Shown here: in pieces, positions 1 through 9,004 of the stretch
How the letters are laid out: each line of letters opens with the position of its first letter
Position numbering within the stretch: position 1 is the first letter of the stretch
Source: an uncultured bacterium
Lineage (GTDB): Bacteria > Atribacterota > Atribacteria > Atribacterales > Caldatribacteriaceae
Direction: 5' to 3'
Length of the DNA: 64,000 bases
Assembly: GCA_937922705.1 (NCBI GenBank)
Contig: CALAIW010000002.1
Span: forward strand, 17,722-81,721
The notes under the pieces: generated by a model
The model's database searches: none
What the model saw: only the letters and a program-made list of their open reading frames with translations
Told to the model about the DNA's origin: nothing
Program-made: the position numbers and the translations under genes

Positions 1-83
1 GTATTGTAAAGGGAACAGCGGTCTGCTCTTAAATCTTTTGCAACCTCCTCAGGACTTCCAACCGGTCTTAGGACAATCTTCAT
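1..83 (-). CDS. hisD: Probable histidinol dehydrogenase, N-terminus only (cut by window edge)
   Basis: Only the first 27 codons are present; they run off the left edge on the minus strand. The reading frame begins at an ATG inside the end of hisG (about 35 nt overlap), with a GGAGG site 12 nt upstream. The visible residues begin MKIVLRPVGSPEEVAKDL, too few to identify a family by themselves. The hisD call rests on position: hisZ-hisG-hisD is a common order in operons with short-form HisG. HisD would oxidise L-histidinol to L-histidine with two NAD. An alternative is any other his gene downstream of hisG. Confidence 0.5.
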   Translation of the reverse strand, partial: MKIVLRPVGSPEEVAKDLRADRCSLYN

Positions 84-711
84 TGCAGATCACTTCCTCC
101 AAAGCTTTAGTGAATTCCTCAATCTCCCGGGTTTTTGTTTTTATGCTCACGTGGTTAGCTACAAGGCGGGTAGAGATAGGAATGATTTCTTCAAGAACGT
201 GCAGGCGATTCTCTCGAAGGGTCCTTCCAGTAGATACAAGGTCAACGATACCGTCAGCAAGACCAATAGCTGGGGCAAGCTCAATAGATCCATACAAGGC
301 TACGATGTCAGCGTGTATCCCCCGTTCTTGGATATACCGGCGGGTAAAGCGGGGGTACTTTGTAGCGATGCGAAGGTGTTCTCTTTGCAAGAGGTCCTCT
401 ATCTTAGTGTTTTCGGGTCCAGCAAGGACCATGACGCACTTTCCAATGCAGAGGTCAAGAAGTTCGTAAACCTCATTTTCCCGTTCAAGGAGGATATCCT
501 TGCCCACGCATCCAAGGTCTGCTACACCATGTTCAACATAAGTGGCCACATCCTTTGGGTGCGAGAGAATAATCCGCCACGGGAGGGAAGCATTCTCGAT
601 AACCAGCTGCCGAGAGGGAAGGGCAAGGGGGGTAGAAAGGAGGCGCGAGAGAAGCTCAAGAACCTCATCCTTTAATCTTCCAGTAGGAATGGTAATAGTG
701 AGTTTTTTCAT
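49..711 (-). CDS. hisG: ATP phosphoribosyltransferase, short form (catalytic subunit)
   Basis: First enzyme of histidine biosynthesis: it condenses ATP and PRPP to phosphoribosyl-ATP in the cytoplasm. At 220 aa it is a short-form HisG without the C-terminal ACT-like regulatory domain, so it needs HisZ for activity. The phosphate-binding segment DLVSTGRTLREN lies at residues 157-168, and a conserved GVADLGCVGKD stretch is at 62-72. The start overlaps the end of hisZ by 4 nt and the 3' end overlaps the next his gene by about 35 nt, so the three are translationally coupled. Family identity is secure. Confidence 0.95.
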   Translation of the reverse strand: MKKLTITIPTGRLKDEVLELLSRLLSTPLALPSRQLVIENASLPWRIILSHPKDVATYVEHGVADLGCVGKDILLERENEVYELLDLCIGKCVMVLAGPENTKIEDLLQREHLRIATKYPRFTRRYIQERGIHADIVALYGSIELAPAIGLADGIVDLVSTGRTLRENRLHVLEEIIPISTRLVANHVSIKTKTREIEEFTKALEEVICNEDCPKTGWKS

Positions 712-1898
712 AACCCTTCCCCCTTAAGGAGGCGCTCAAAGACTTCTTCCTCAAGTTCTTCGAAAGCAAAAGAACCGTATGCGGTAGTAAGGGTAAAGCC
801 TTCTTTTTCGCTCTCCTCAAGAACAAGAGGAATTCCTTGGTCTCGGATGTACTTTGCGAAGCGAAAGACCCTTTTTCGAAAGAGAGGGGGGTAAAAAAGC
901 ACGGGGGGTGAGTAACGTTCCTTCTTCCAAGAAAATCCTTTTTCTAAGGCTTCAAGGATTCGCTCGAGAAAAATCGCAAAGCCACAGGCTGGGAGATCTT
1001 TCCCAAATATTTGGAAGAGCTCGTCGTACCTTCCTCCTGCCAGGAGGGGATATCCTACCTGTGGCGAGAATCCTTCAAATATAATCCCGGTGTAGTAATC
1101 AAAGTCGCGCACAAGCCCAATGTTTACCGAAAGGTATTCAGAAAGCTCAAAATCCTCAAGAATTGCCCAGGTGTCAAGGAGCTCCTGTATCGCTTTCTGC
1201 CACTTTTCGTTTTCGGGAAAAAGCGGTGCGAGGTTTTCAAGGAGGTCTCTTTTCCCACGCAGGAAGGGAAAGCGTGGTAGGAGCGTCCTAAGGGGGGAGG
1301 GGAAGTTACTGTCCTTGCAAAGACCTTGCAGTGTGGTAAAGTCTCTCCTTTTCATGGCTTTTTTCACTTCCTCTTTTTGAGAAGGAGAGAGGGGAAGGGA
1401 TTCAAGAATCCCTCGAAAGATTCCAGCATGGCTTAGATCAACCTCGAAGTTCTGTATCTCCGTCTCCTTAAGGGCAAGAATGGCAAGAGCAATGACTTCT
1501 GCGTCCTTTGATGGACCGCCTCTACCGACGCACTCAAGTCCTACCTGAGTGAATTCACTCTCAGTACGGAAAGGAGAGGAAGGATAACGAAAAACCTTAC
1601 CACTGTAATAGACTCGAAGAGGAAGCGGGCTACTTTCTCGGGAGCACATACGGGCAACAGAAGTGGTAAATTCAGGACGAAGACACACAAGTTTACCATC
1701 CCGGTTTAGGAATTTGTAAATACGTTCTTTCATTTCTTCATTCATCGTTTTTTCGAATAGAGCATAGTACTCGAGGGTTGGTGGCTCAACTTCAGCATAT
1801 CCCCACCGTTCAAAAAGCTCTCGAAGGCGCATTTCTATATTTCTACGGATTTTTGCTTCCCAGGGATATACATCTTTCATCCCAAAAACCAGTTCCAA
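708..1898 (-). CDS. hisZ: ATP phosphoribosyltransferase regulatory subunit
   Basis: HisZ is a catalytically dead histidyl-tRNA synthetase paralogue that forms the hetero-octamer with short HisG and carries histidine feedback. The 396-aa protein has the class II aaRS core: a motif-2-like RPEFTTSVAR at residues 74-83 and a late GGRYDELFQ segment. It lacks the C-terminal anticodon-binding domain of a true HisRS. The pairing with an adjacent short HisG rules out hisS. It is the first gene of the minus-strand his operon, and its upstream region is shared with the divergent purC. Confidence 0.93.
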   Translation of the reverse strand: MELVFGMKDVYPWEAKIRRNIEMRLRELFERWGYAEVEPPTLEYYALFEKTMNEEMKERIYKFLNRDGKLVCLRPEFTTSVARMCSRESSPLPLRVYYSGKVFRYPSSPFRTESEFTQVGLECVGRGGPSKDAEVIALAILALKETEIQNFEVDLSHAGIFRGILESLPLSPSQKEEVKKAMKRRDFTTLQGLCKDSNFPSPLRTLLPRFPFLRGKRDLLENLAPLFPENEKWQKAIQELLDTWAILEDFELSEYLSVNIGLVRDFDYYTGIIFEGFSPQVGYPLLAGGRYDELFQIFGKDLPACGFAIFLERILEALEKGFSWKKERYSPPVLFYPPLFRKRVFRFAKYIRDQGIPLVLEESEKEGFTLTTAYGSFAFEELEEEVFERLLKGEGL

Positions 1899-1915
1899 TT
1901 TTTTGGCCCCTTCCC

Positions 1916-1921
1916 TATAAT
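1916..1921 (+). promoter_or_regulatory. Probable -10 element of purC in the hisZ/purC divergent region
   Basis: The 78-nt divergent region holds TATAAT on the plus strand with a weak TTCCAA 16 nt upstream (1894-1899). On the minus strand a TATACT (plus positions 1934-1939) could serve hisZ. No operator symmetry was obvious. Confidence 0.45.
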
Positions 1922-1976
1922 GTTGGAAAAAGTATAGAAGTATTCACGATGCTTTGCAAGAACCTGGAGGCATATC

Positions 1977-2999
1977 ATGGGAAGCGTAAAGGATCTTGTC
2001 GTTCTTGCGTCACCGCGTGAAGAAGAGCCTGGTCGGGGGAAGTTCGTCTTTTCTGACCGATACTCGGTATTTGACTGGGGGGAGATGCCTGATACCATTC
2101 CCTACAAGGGAATGTCCCTTTGTCTTATCGGTGCTTACTTTTTTGAGAAACTCGAGAAAGCAGGTATCCGTACTCACTACCTTGGCCTTGAAGAAGGAGG
2201 GAGAATCAAGAGGCTCTCGGAACTCCGGGAACCGGTAAGCACCATGCACATACAGCTCGTCCGTGTCATTCTCCCTTCTCGAACAGAAACAGGGTACGAC
2301 TACGGACTCTACCGGTATGTTCGGGGAAACTTTCTCATCCCTTTTGAGTTCATTTACCGCAACATGCTTCCCGAGGAGTCAAGCCTTAGAAAGCGTGTGG
2401 TGGAGGGGAAAGTGACCCTTGAAGAGCTTGGACTTTCTGAACTTCCCTCACCGGGGGTGCCCCTTCCCGAGCCGATTCTTGATGTTTCCACCAAACTCGA
2501 AGAACAGGATAGATATGTAAGCTGGTCTGTAATCGAGGAACTTGGTATTCTTAGTGCTGAGGAGATACGGAACGTTAAAGAAACTCTGCTTTTTGTAGAC
2601 CGTTTCATTACCCGGGAAATGCGCCGTATAGGTATTGAGAATGAGGATGGAAAGATCGAGCTTGCCCTTGATGGGAATCGTAATCTTATCCTCGTAGATG
2701 TCGTGGGAACTCCTGATGAGTGCCGCTTTACCTTTCGAGGCATGCCCATGAGTAAAGAGATTCTTCGCTCTTTTTATCGAAAAACAGAGTGGTACAGAGA
2801 GGTTCAAAAAGCAAAGCAGAACCATCCATTTGACTGGAAAGCTTGTGTTACAAGTACACCGCCTCCTCTTCCTTCAGACCTTATACAGCTTGTTAGTTGG
2901 TTGTATCAGCGTATCGCTATGGATTTGACGCAACGGGAATGGTTTCCTGGTGTTCCCTCTCTTGAGGAAATCGTTGAGAAATTTTGCCAGCTTGTTTAA
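1977..2999 (+). CDS. purC: Phosphoribosylaminoimidazole-succinocarboxamide synthase
   Basis: SAICAR synthetase joins CAIR and aspartate using ATP in purine biosynthesis. The conserved N-terminal substrate/nucleotide segment FSDRYSVFDWGEMPDTIP lies at about residues 25-42. At 340 aa the protein is longer than the roughly 240-aa E. coli enzyme and resembles the longer form found in archaea and some thermophilic bacteria. A good GGAGG site precedes the ATG (CTGGAGGCATATC). It stands alone here, divergent from the his genes and followed by a tRNA. Confidence 0.88.
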   Translation: MGSVKDLVVLASPREEEPGRGKFVFSDRYSVFDWGEMPDTIPYKGMSLCLIGAYFFEKLEKAGIRTHYLGLEEGGRIKRLSELREPVSTMHIQLVRVILPSRTETGYDYGLYRYVRGNFLIPFEFIYRNMLPEESSLRKRVVEGKVTLEELGLSELPSPGVPLPEPILDVSTKLEEQDRYVSWSVIEELGILSAEEIRNVKETLLFVDRFITREMRRIGIENEDGKIELALDGNRNLILVDVVGTPDECRFTFRGMPMSKEILRSFYRKTEWYREVQKAKQNHPFDWKACVTSTPPPLPSDLIQLVSWLYQRIAMDLTQREWFPGVPSLEEIVEKFCQLV

Positions 3000-3020
3000 A
3001 ATTTAGATAGTAGTCATGGT

Positions 3021-3096
3021 GCGCCCGTAGCTCAAAGGATAGAGCAGCGGTCTCCTAAACCGCAGGTTGAGGGTTCGAGTCCCGCCGGGCGCACCA
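3021..3096 (+). tRNA. tRNA-Arg (anticodon CCT)
   Basis: A complete cloverleaf with an encoded CCA. The acceptor stem pairs GCGCCCG with CGGGCGC and is followed by discriminator A. The anticodon loop CTCCTAA gives CCT, reading AGG. The T arm has GGTTCGAGTCC. It lies between purC and the FIST-GGDEF gene. Confidence 0.97.
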
Positions 3097-3151
3097 GAAA
3101 AGGAGGATGTTATACCTATCCTTACCCCAGGATGCTTCAGAAGGTGCCTTC

Positions 3152-5182
3152 ATGAAGGTGAGGCTTGCTGTAAGCACCGCCTCCTGTGAAGAAGCAGTGT
3201 TTCAGGAGATTCTCCCTTGCATTGTCTCTGAAAGTTTGGGACCAGCTTTTCTTTTTCTCTTTATTACCCCTCAATATGACCCTGAGAAGCTGGTAGCGAG
3301 TTTTCGAGAGAAGTTTCCATCCACCAAAGTTCTTGGATGCTCTGCTGAGGGAGTCATTGCAGGCCAAAGGGTCTTTTTCCAAGGAGTTGTAGTCTGTGCT
3401 CTTTTTGGAGAGGATTTTCAAGCTTGGACATTTGTTCCCCCTGGGGATGGGAATAATCCCTATACCCTGGGACGGCAAGCTGGGGAGATGATTCGTAGGA
3501 CATTGCTCCAAGAGGGAACGGTTATTATACTTCCTGATCCTTCCCTTGAGATTCCTGTTTTTCTCCAGGGACTTTATAACGTTCTTGGGCCTCGCTTCCT
3601 CTACCTAGGGGGAGGGACAGGAAGATTTCGCTTCACCGAAAAGGGTTGTGCTCGTGGACCTGTGAGTATTGGAGTTTTTGGAGGGATTGTCTTCTCTTCC
3701 TTTGCCGCACATGGATGGTCTCCAACCCGGGAGCTCCTTGTGATTACGAAAGCAAGAGGAAGAGAGGTAGTTGAAATCGATGGAATTTCTCCCTTTGAGG
3801 CGTACCGGGAACGAGTGGGAGACTTCCCCCAAGATGCACTTCCCCAAATTGGGACTCTGTACCCTTTGGGGTTCCCAAGCATATGTGGAGAGTTCCTTAT
3901 CCGAGACCCAGCGTATTTCACCCCAGACGGAGCCATGGGGTTTGTAGGTGCCAGTGTGCCTCAGGGGGCAGTAGGATATATCATGAAGGGGAAAAAAGAG
4001 AGTATTCTTAAAGCGGCAAAAGAGGCCGGGAAAAGAGCAAAAGCCTCTGTGAGAAACCCTCTTTTTGCCCTTCTCTTTGATTGCGTGAGTCGTTCTCTTT
4101 TACTTGGAGAGGGTTTCCAAGAAGAACTTGCTAGTATTCAGGACAGTCTCGGCAACATTCCTCTTTTTGGCTTTCTCAGCGGTGGGGAGATTCACCCTTA
4201 CGGGAAAGCGCCGCTTTTTCGAAACAAAACTGTTGTAGTAGCTGTTGCTGGAGAGGGAAGGAAAGAGGGTTGTCTTTTACCTCCTTCTGATGTTCCTCTT
4301 GAAGCAGAACTTGCTGTTCTCCACGAGATTGCTGCACTATCTCTTTCCGAACCTCAGGAACGGTTCTTCCAGGAAATCGTAGAGCGGGCAGTGCGTCTTT
4401 TTGGGGTACAGCGGATGGCGCTTCTCTGGAGGAAGAATGAGGCCCTCTGGGGTTTCTCTTCGAGGAGGGAAGCAGAAGAAGTGATGCAAGAGCCCGGAAA
4501 GGAACGGTGGTTTTTTTCGATGCATATAGGAGGTATAGAAGCTTTACTCTTTCTTGAAGCTCCCTTTCCTCTTACTCGAAGAGAGTGCCGCTTGTATACG
4601 CTTCTTGCTAAGAAGATTGAGGAGATCCTTCGCTTTATGCAACATTCTGAAGAGAGAGAACAGCGAATTCAGGAGCTTGAATACCTTTCACTCACCGATG
4701 ATCTCACCGGGCTTTACAACCGGAGGGGGTTTCTTGTTCTGGCAGAGCATGCCCTGCTCCAAGCAAAGCGCGAGGGAAAAGGGGTTGGGATCCTCTTTAT
4801 CGATCTTGATAACCTCAAGTGGATTAATGACCAATTTGGCCATGAAGAGGGGGACAAAGTGCTTCGAGAATTTAGTAAAATCCTTCGAAAGGTTTTCCGG
4901 CGGTCAGACATTCTTGCCCGCATCGGTGGAGATGAGTTTGCGGTCTTTTTAAAGGGGGTAAAGGATACAGACCTTCAGCGAATCCTCGACCGCCTCAAGA
5001 CTCTTGTCGAGGAATGGAACAGAGATATTTCGCGTTCGTACCACCTTTCCTTCAGCGCTGGGTGGGTACCCTCACCTCCTTTAGAGGCGCAGAGAATTCA
5101 GGAGCTTCTCTCTCTTGCCGATGCCGAAATGTATCGTGAGAAGCGTAGGAAGAGAGGAAATGATTCCTTCATTTCTTTGTAA
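3152..5182 (+). CDS. FIST domain sensor with C-terminal diguanylate cyclase (GGDEF)
   Basis: Predicted cytoplasmic signalling protein of 676 aa. The N-terminal half matches the FIST_N and FIST_C ligand-binding domains (about residues 1-385, in which MKVRLAVST begins the domain). A GAF-like linker follows, then a coiled-coil segment (about 490-525) and a GGDEF domain. The active site is an exact GGDEF at residues 592-596. The inhibitory I-site RRSD lies five residues before it, so product feedback by c-di-GMP is likely. An upstream in-frame ATG at 3107 sits 1 nt from its GGAGG, which is too close; the ATG at 3152 with AGAAGGTG fits the domain boundary better. The 3' end overlaps convergent pgi by 14 nt. 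The ligand is unknown. Confidence 0.85.
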   Translation: MKVRLAVSTASCEEAVFQEILPCIVSESLGPAFLFLFITPQYDPEKLVASFREKFPSTKVLGCSAEGVIAGQRVFFQGVVVCALFGEDFQAWTFVPPGDGNNPYTLGRQAGEMIRRTLLQEGTVIILPDPSLEIPVFLQGLYNVLGPRFLYLGGGTGRFRFTEKGCARGPVSIGVFGGIVFSSFAAHGWSPTRELLVITKARGREVVEIDGISPFEAYRERVGDFPQDALPQIGTLYPLGFPSICGEFLIRDPAYFTPDGAMGFVGASVPQGAVGYIMKGKKESILKAAKEAGKRAKASVRNPLFALLFDCVSRSLLLGEGFQEELASIQDSLGNIPLFGFLSGGEIHPYGKAPLFRNKTVVVAVAGEGRKEGCLLPPSDVPLEAELAVLHEIAALSLSEPQERFFQEIVERAVRLFGVQRMALLWRKNEALWGFSSRREAEEVMQEPGKERWFFSMHIGGIEALLFLEAPFPLTRRECRLYTLLAKKIEEILRFMQHSEEREQRIQELEYLSLTDDLTGLYNRRGFLVLAEHALLQAKREGKGVGILFIDLDNLKWINDQFGHEEGDKVLREFSKILRKVFRRSDILARIGGDEFAVFLKGVKDTDLQRILDRLKTLVEEWNRDISRSYHLSFSAGWVPSPPLEAQRIQELLSLADAEMYREKRRKRGNDSFISL

Positions 5183-6845
5183 GAAGTGTGGCGATTTGTT
5201 CAAGGGCTTCTGCCGCTTTCGTGTTTGAAACAACAAGAGTAAGAGTGTTCCGCCCTCTTTCCCGAAGGGCTTCGCGGTCAGCAAGCGCCTGAATCATTTT
5301 AAGGGTGCCAAAACTTAAAGAGCTTTTAGGTTTTCCTGCTTCATCAGGAATGGGAAGGTCCTCATCGCTTACGGTGATGATTTGGAGAAAGCTTCCTTTC
5401 CCCCCATCCCCTTTGTGAAGTTGTCCTGTAGAGTGGAGATATCGGGGACCATATCCTAAGGAGACAACTGTTTTGTATTTTTCTTCAAGCCTTGTGGCAA
5501 GAATTTCAAGGACTCGTGAGAGTGCAGCATTGTAGGGTGTAAACGCCTGAATAGCCAGGTATCCGTCTGGTTTTAGCCTGCTGGTAAATGATTCGAGCGC
5601 CTCTCTAAGGGAAGAGACGTCTTCTTCCCAAAGAAAGGCAAGTGCTTCGTTGCTCTGTACGCTCTCGGGAAGTTTTTCTTTTCCAGCACGAAGTATTTCT
5701 CGGGTGAAGCGTTTAGTGAGCTCCACATCAGGTTGGTCAAAAGGGTTGATACCGATAAGGTATCCCGCAAGGGCTACAGCAAATGCGAAAAGGTAAGCCT
5801 GCTTCCCAAGGGCATATGGAGTTTCTATGGGTATGGCAATGTATGGAGAACCGTTGCTCTCGAGGGTTTCGAGAAAGCTGAGTAGATTGTCGTTTTCGCT
5901 TTCAAAAAAGACGATATATGCTACATCTTTGCGGGCGAAATGAACCAGATGTTTCTTCACTACTGGGAGAATACCCTTGCCATTCTTTCCGGTACTTTCC
6001 GCGATAAGTTGTTCGAGCCACATGCCAAAGGTTGCAAATTGAGCCGAGGGGAAAAGGAGAATCGCCTTGTCACATCCAGAAAGGGCAAGGCTTCCAAGGA
6101 AGGTTCCAAGAATTGCCCCTTCATTGTCCTCAAGCGGATGGTCAGGAAAGCACATTTCCATACCTTTCTGTGCCTCCTTAAGAAGGGCAAGAAGGTCTAC
6201 ACCAAGCAAGGATGCTGGGAGGAGGCCAAAAAATGAGAAGATAGAGTACCGTCCTCCAAGGTTGGGGTTGTTGCCAAAGATATTCCGGAAATGATACCTT
6301 TGGACTTCCCTGACGAGGGGACTTCCCGGATCAGTGATGGCTATAAAGTGTGTTCCAGGGTTTTCTACACCAATTTCTTTAAGGAGCGTGTAGAAGTATC
6401 GGAAGAGTACCGCCGTTTCAAGTGTTGTCCCCGATTTTGTGGATACAATGTAGAGAGTTGTTCGGGGATCATCGGTACACGCCCTGATTTCCTCTGGATC
6501 GGTGGTGTCAAGAACACAAAGGGGTAAAGAATCTTTCTCCTTTGGAAAGGCCTCAGAAAACATGAGTGGGGCAAGGCTTGAACCACCCATGCCAAGAAGG
6601 ACGGTCCTTGTGAAACCTGTCTTACGCACATCGTCCGCAAGCTGGTTCAAAATCCCTATCATGCCTTGCATCCTGCAAGGTGCTTCAAGCCAGTCAAGAC
6701 GGTCGGTGATTTCTTTGGGATCCTCGCTCCAGAGGGTGTAATCCTTGTTCCAGATTCGCAAAATAACTCTTTGGTGACGTACAAGTTTCAGGGATTCTCT
6801 AAAGGCCTCTTCGTAGTCTCCAAGAAAGATTCTCCACTTTCCCAT
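5169..6845 (-). CDS. pgi: Glucose-6-phosphate isomerase
   Basis: Interconverts glucose 6-phosphate and fructose 6-phosphate. Sugar-isomerase motifs are clear: GMGGSSLAP at residues 85-93 and STKSGTTLET at 135-144, plus a later GGRYSIFS. The 558-aa length with a short N-terminal extension resembles the PGI half of transaldolase-PGI fusions. The ATG at 6845 has GGGGG seven nt upstream; an ATG two codons earlier (6851) is too close to it. An open frame continues upstream to 7196, but that part is antisense to the next gene. A minus-strand TACAAT (plus 6868-6873) may be its -10. Confidence 0.92.
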   Translation of the reverse strand: MGKWRIFLGDYEEAFRESLKLVRHQRVILRIWNKDYTLWSEDPKEITDRLDWLEAPCRMQGMIGILNQLADDVRKTGFTRTVLLGMGGSSLAPLMFSEAFPKEKDSLPLCVLDTTDPEEIRACTDDPRTTLYIVSTKSGTTLETAVLFRYFYTLLKEIGVENPGTHFIAITDPGSPLVREVQRYHFRNIFGNNPNLGGRYSIFSFFGLLPASLLGVDLLALLKEAQKGMEMCFPDHPLEDNEGAILGTFLGSLALSGCDKAILLFPSAQFATFGMWLEQLIAESTGKNGKGILPVVKKHLVHFARKDVAYIVFFESENDNLLSFLETLESNGSPYIAIPIETPYALGKQAYLFAFAVALAGYLIGINPFDQPDVELTKRFTREILRAGKEKLPESVQSNEALAFLWEEDVSSLREALESFTSRLKPDGYLAIQAFTPYNAALSRVLEILATRLEEKYKTVVSLGYGPRYLHSTGQLHKGDGGKGSFLQIITVSDEDLPIPDEAGKPKSSLSFGTLKMIQALADREALRERGRNTLTLVVSNTKAAEALEQIATLLTKK

Positions 6846-6901
6846 GATCATACCCCCTTCTTGCTCATTGTACCTTAAAGCGGGTCGAGGAAAAAGCATG
6901 G

Positions 6902-6907
6902 TATAAT
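6902..6907 (+). promoter_or_regulatory. Putative -10 box upstream of the 201-aa membrane protein
   Basis: A consensus TATAAT lies 36 nt before the GTG start. No convincing -35 is visible at normal spacing, so this is a weak prediction. Confidence 0.4.
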
Positions 6908-6942
6908 GGAGGCCATAAAATAGGGATTGAGGAGGGGTAATT

Positions 6943-7548
6943 GTGCGAGTTGACTTTCGGGAAGTGCTGCAAAAGCCTCTTGAAATCCTTGGCCGTGTTC
7001 CAATAGTACTTATTCCTGCTCTCTGTGCTGGGGTGGTGAACCTTGCCATAAGTTTTGTGAGGCTTCGGACATGGACGGTCTTTGTATTCTCTGTCCTTGG
7101 TATGTTTGTAACCCTCTTTTGCCTTGCCTGGGGAGTTCTTCTTCTTGAGAAGTACCTCAGGGGTGAGAAACCAGACCTTGTCAAGAGTTGGGACACTCTC
7201 TCTCAGAAAGTTCCAAACGTCATCGTGGCGGCAATTATCGTTGCTATCCTTGTTACCTTTGGTGCTTATTTCTTTATCCTTCCAGGCATACTCCTTGAAG
7301 TTATCCTGATCATAACCATTCCCCGCACGGCGCAGGAAAACGCGACCTTTGACAAGGCCTTGCTGTATTCTTTACGGTTTGCGTTTCAAGAGATGTATTT
7401 CCTCATTCTTCTCCTCTATGTGGCAATTGCTTTTGGTCTTGCCTTTATTCCGTATGTTGGGGAAATACTGAGTAGTGTTTTTATTATTGTGTGGGTTTCA
7501 TACCTTTACCTCACTCGCAGCCAAGAGTTCGTTGACAGACCTTTGTAG
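6943..7548 (+). CDS. Polytopic membrane protein of unknown function
   Basis: A 201-aa, strongly hydrophobic protein with about five or six predicted membrane segments (near residues 20-45, 50-75, 98-125, 145-170 and 170-190). It starts at GTG with GGAGGGG eight nt upstream. The short N-terminus (RVDFREVLQKPLEI) is cytosolic-looking and basic/acidic mixed. I recognise no family; the layout resembles DUF-type small integral proteins related to glycerophosphodiester phosphodiesterase membrane domains, but that is only an impression. It is divergent from pgi and upstream of an amino acid importer that has its own promoter. Confidence 0.7.
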   Translation: MRVDFREVLQKPLEILGRVPIVLIPALCAGVVNLAISFVRLRTWTVFVFSVLGMFVTLFCLAWGVLLLEKYLRGEKPDLVKSWDTLSQKVPNVIVAAIIVAILVTFGAYFFILPGILLEVILIITIPRTAQENATFDKALLYSLRFAFQEMYFLILLLYVAIAFGLAFIPYVGEILSSVFIIVWVSYLYLTRSQEFVDRPL

Positions 7549-7560
7549 AAGCAGTATATT
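7532..7560 (+). promoter_or_regulatory. Promoter of the polar amino acid ABC importer
   Basis: TTGACA (7532-7537), 17-nt spacer, TATATT (7555-7560). It starts inside the last codons of the preceding membrane protein gene and ends 24 nt before the binding-protein ATG, giving the importer independent transcription. Confidence 0.75.
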
Positions 7561-7584
7561 CGAGAAAAAAGGAGGGAATGTGCA

Positions 7585-8346
7585 ATGAAAAAGCTTATAT
7601 TCTGTGTGCTTTTTGTACTTTTTGGGCTGAGTGCTTTGGGGCATGCTTCAACGCTTGACGAGATTAAGGCTCGAGGGAAAATCTACATCGGAACCGATGC
7701 TACGTATCCGCCTATGGAGTTCCGTGACGAGAAGGGCGAAATCGTAGGATTCGATATCGATCTTGGGCGAGCTATTGCGGAGGAACTTGGGGTGGAAGCC
7801 GTATTTATCGATACCGCATGGGATGGAATTTTCCCCGCTCTAGATGCTGGAAAGTTTGACGTTATCATTTCCTCGACCTCCATTACCGAGGAGCGACTGA
7901 AGTCGAAAGAGATGAGCGACCCGTATTACGTGACCTCTCAGGCCATAGCGGTTCGCAAAGACAACGATACTATCAAAGGACCCGAGGATCTCAGGGGGAA
8001 AGTTGTGGCAGTGCAGATTGGAACAACGGGGGATCTTGCGGTGAGCGAGATGGAAGGAGTAACGGTTAAGCGTTTTGATACCATTGACAAGGCATACATG
8101 GAAGTCCTGAACGGCCGAGCTGATGCAGTGGTAAATGACCTCTCTGAGGTTGCATACCGGATGCAAATGCTCCCAGGTATGAAGATCGTGGCCACGTTCC
8201 GGGAAGGAGAGGAAAGATATGGGGTGACGATGCGCAAAGGAGACGTGGAACTTCTTGCGGCAATTAACGAGGCGCTTAGAAAAATCAAGGAATCTGGAAA
8301 GTACGACGAAATCTACAAAAAGTGGTTTGGGGAGTTAGTAAAGTAA
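7585..8346 (+). CDS. Polar amino acid ABC transporter, substrate-binding protein
   Basis: A 253-aa extracytoplasmic solute-binding protein of the family 3 type. A signal peptide of about 21 residues ends at SALGHA. The mature start has the typical LDEIKARGKIYIGTDATYPP-type opening, followed by FRDEKGEIVGFDIDLGRAIA, which in this family contacts the ligand alpha-amino and carboxyl groups. RBS AAAGGAGGG lies before the ATG. Permease and ATPase follow directly. The specific amino acid (His, Gln, Arg, Cys are possible) cannot be told; the hom gene downstream may hint at Met/Thr-related substrates but that is weak. Confidence 0.9.
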   Translation: MKKLIFCVLFVLFGLSALGHASTLDEIKARGKIYIGTDATYPPMEFRDEKGEIVGFDIDLGRAIAEELGVEAVFIDTAWDGIFPALDAGKFDVIISSTSITEERLKSKEMSDPYYVTSQAIAVRKDNDTIKGPEDLRGKVVAVQIGTTGDLAVSEMEGVTVKRFDTIDKAYMEVLNGRADAVVNDLSEVAYRMQMLPGMKIVATFREGEERYGVTMRKGDVELLAAINEALRKIKESGKYDEIYKKWFGELVK

Positions 8347-8347
8347 C

Positions 8348-9004
8348 GTGAGTTTTGACTTTTCTGCCCTCTACAGAGCGTTGCCCTCGCTTCTTATGGG
8401 GGCAACGGTAACACTTCGTATTACGTCGCTTTCTATCGCTTTAGGTCTTTGTATTGGTATTGTAGCTGGACTTTGCCGGGTCTGGCCTAGTTCCGTACTT
8501 CGAGCTTTATCTGGAGTGTACATCGAGATTATCCGGGGTACGCCGCTTCTTGTGCAGATTTTCCTCGTGTACTTTGGACTTCCTGCTTTGGGGATAAATC
8601 TTGACCCTTTCCTTGCTGGTGTTATAGCCATGGGCATAAATAGCGGAGCGTATGTTGGGGAAATCGTTCGGGGAGGTATAGAGTCCATCGCCCGGGGGCA
8701 GATGGAGGCAGCGCTTTCTCTTGGTATGACCTGGCGACAAGCTATGTACTATGTCATTCTCCCTCAGGCTTTTGTACGCATTCTTCCCCCTCTGGGAAAT
8801 GAGTTTATCGCTCTTTTAAAGGATTCATCTCTTGTTTCAACCATTGCTATTGCTGAGCTTACCCGAACGGGGCAGATTATTATCACCCGGACATTTAAGT
8901 CTTTTGAGATTTGGAGTGGAGTAGCTCTCTTTTACTTTCTCATGACTTACGCGATTTCTCGGATTGTAAGGTTTTCGGAAAAGAGGTTATGGTACAGTGA
9001 GTGA
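8348..9004 (+). CDS. Polar amino acid ABC transporter, permease
   Basis: A 218-aa HisM/GlnP-type permease with about five membrane segments. The cytoplasmic EAA loop is clear ([20 protein letters not shown] at about 118-137), which couples to the ATPase. It starts at GTG one nt after the binding-protein stop and its 3' end overlaps the ATPase gene by 8 nt, so translation is coupled. A single permease gene suggests a homodimeric channel. Confidence 0.92.
   Translation: MSFDFSALYRALPSLLMGATVTLRITSLSIALGLCIGIVAGLCRVWPSSVLRALSGVYIEIIRGTPLLVQIFLVYFGLPALGINLDPFLAGVIAMGINSGAYVGEIVRGGIESIARGQMEAALSLGMTWRQAMYYVILPQAFVRILPPLGNEFIALLKDSSLVSTIAIAELTRTGQIIITRTFKSFEIWSGVALFYFLMTYAISRIVRFSEKRLWYSE

Noticed and set aside
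6846..7196. N-terminal extension of pgi by about 115 codons
   Set aside because: It is antisense to the 201-aa membrane protein gene, lacks homology to PGI, and a good ribosome site marks 6845.
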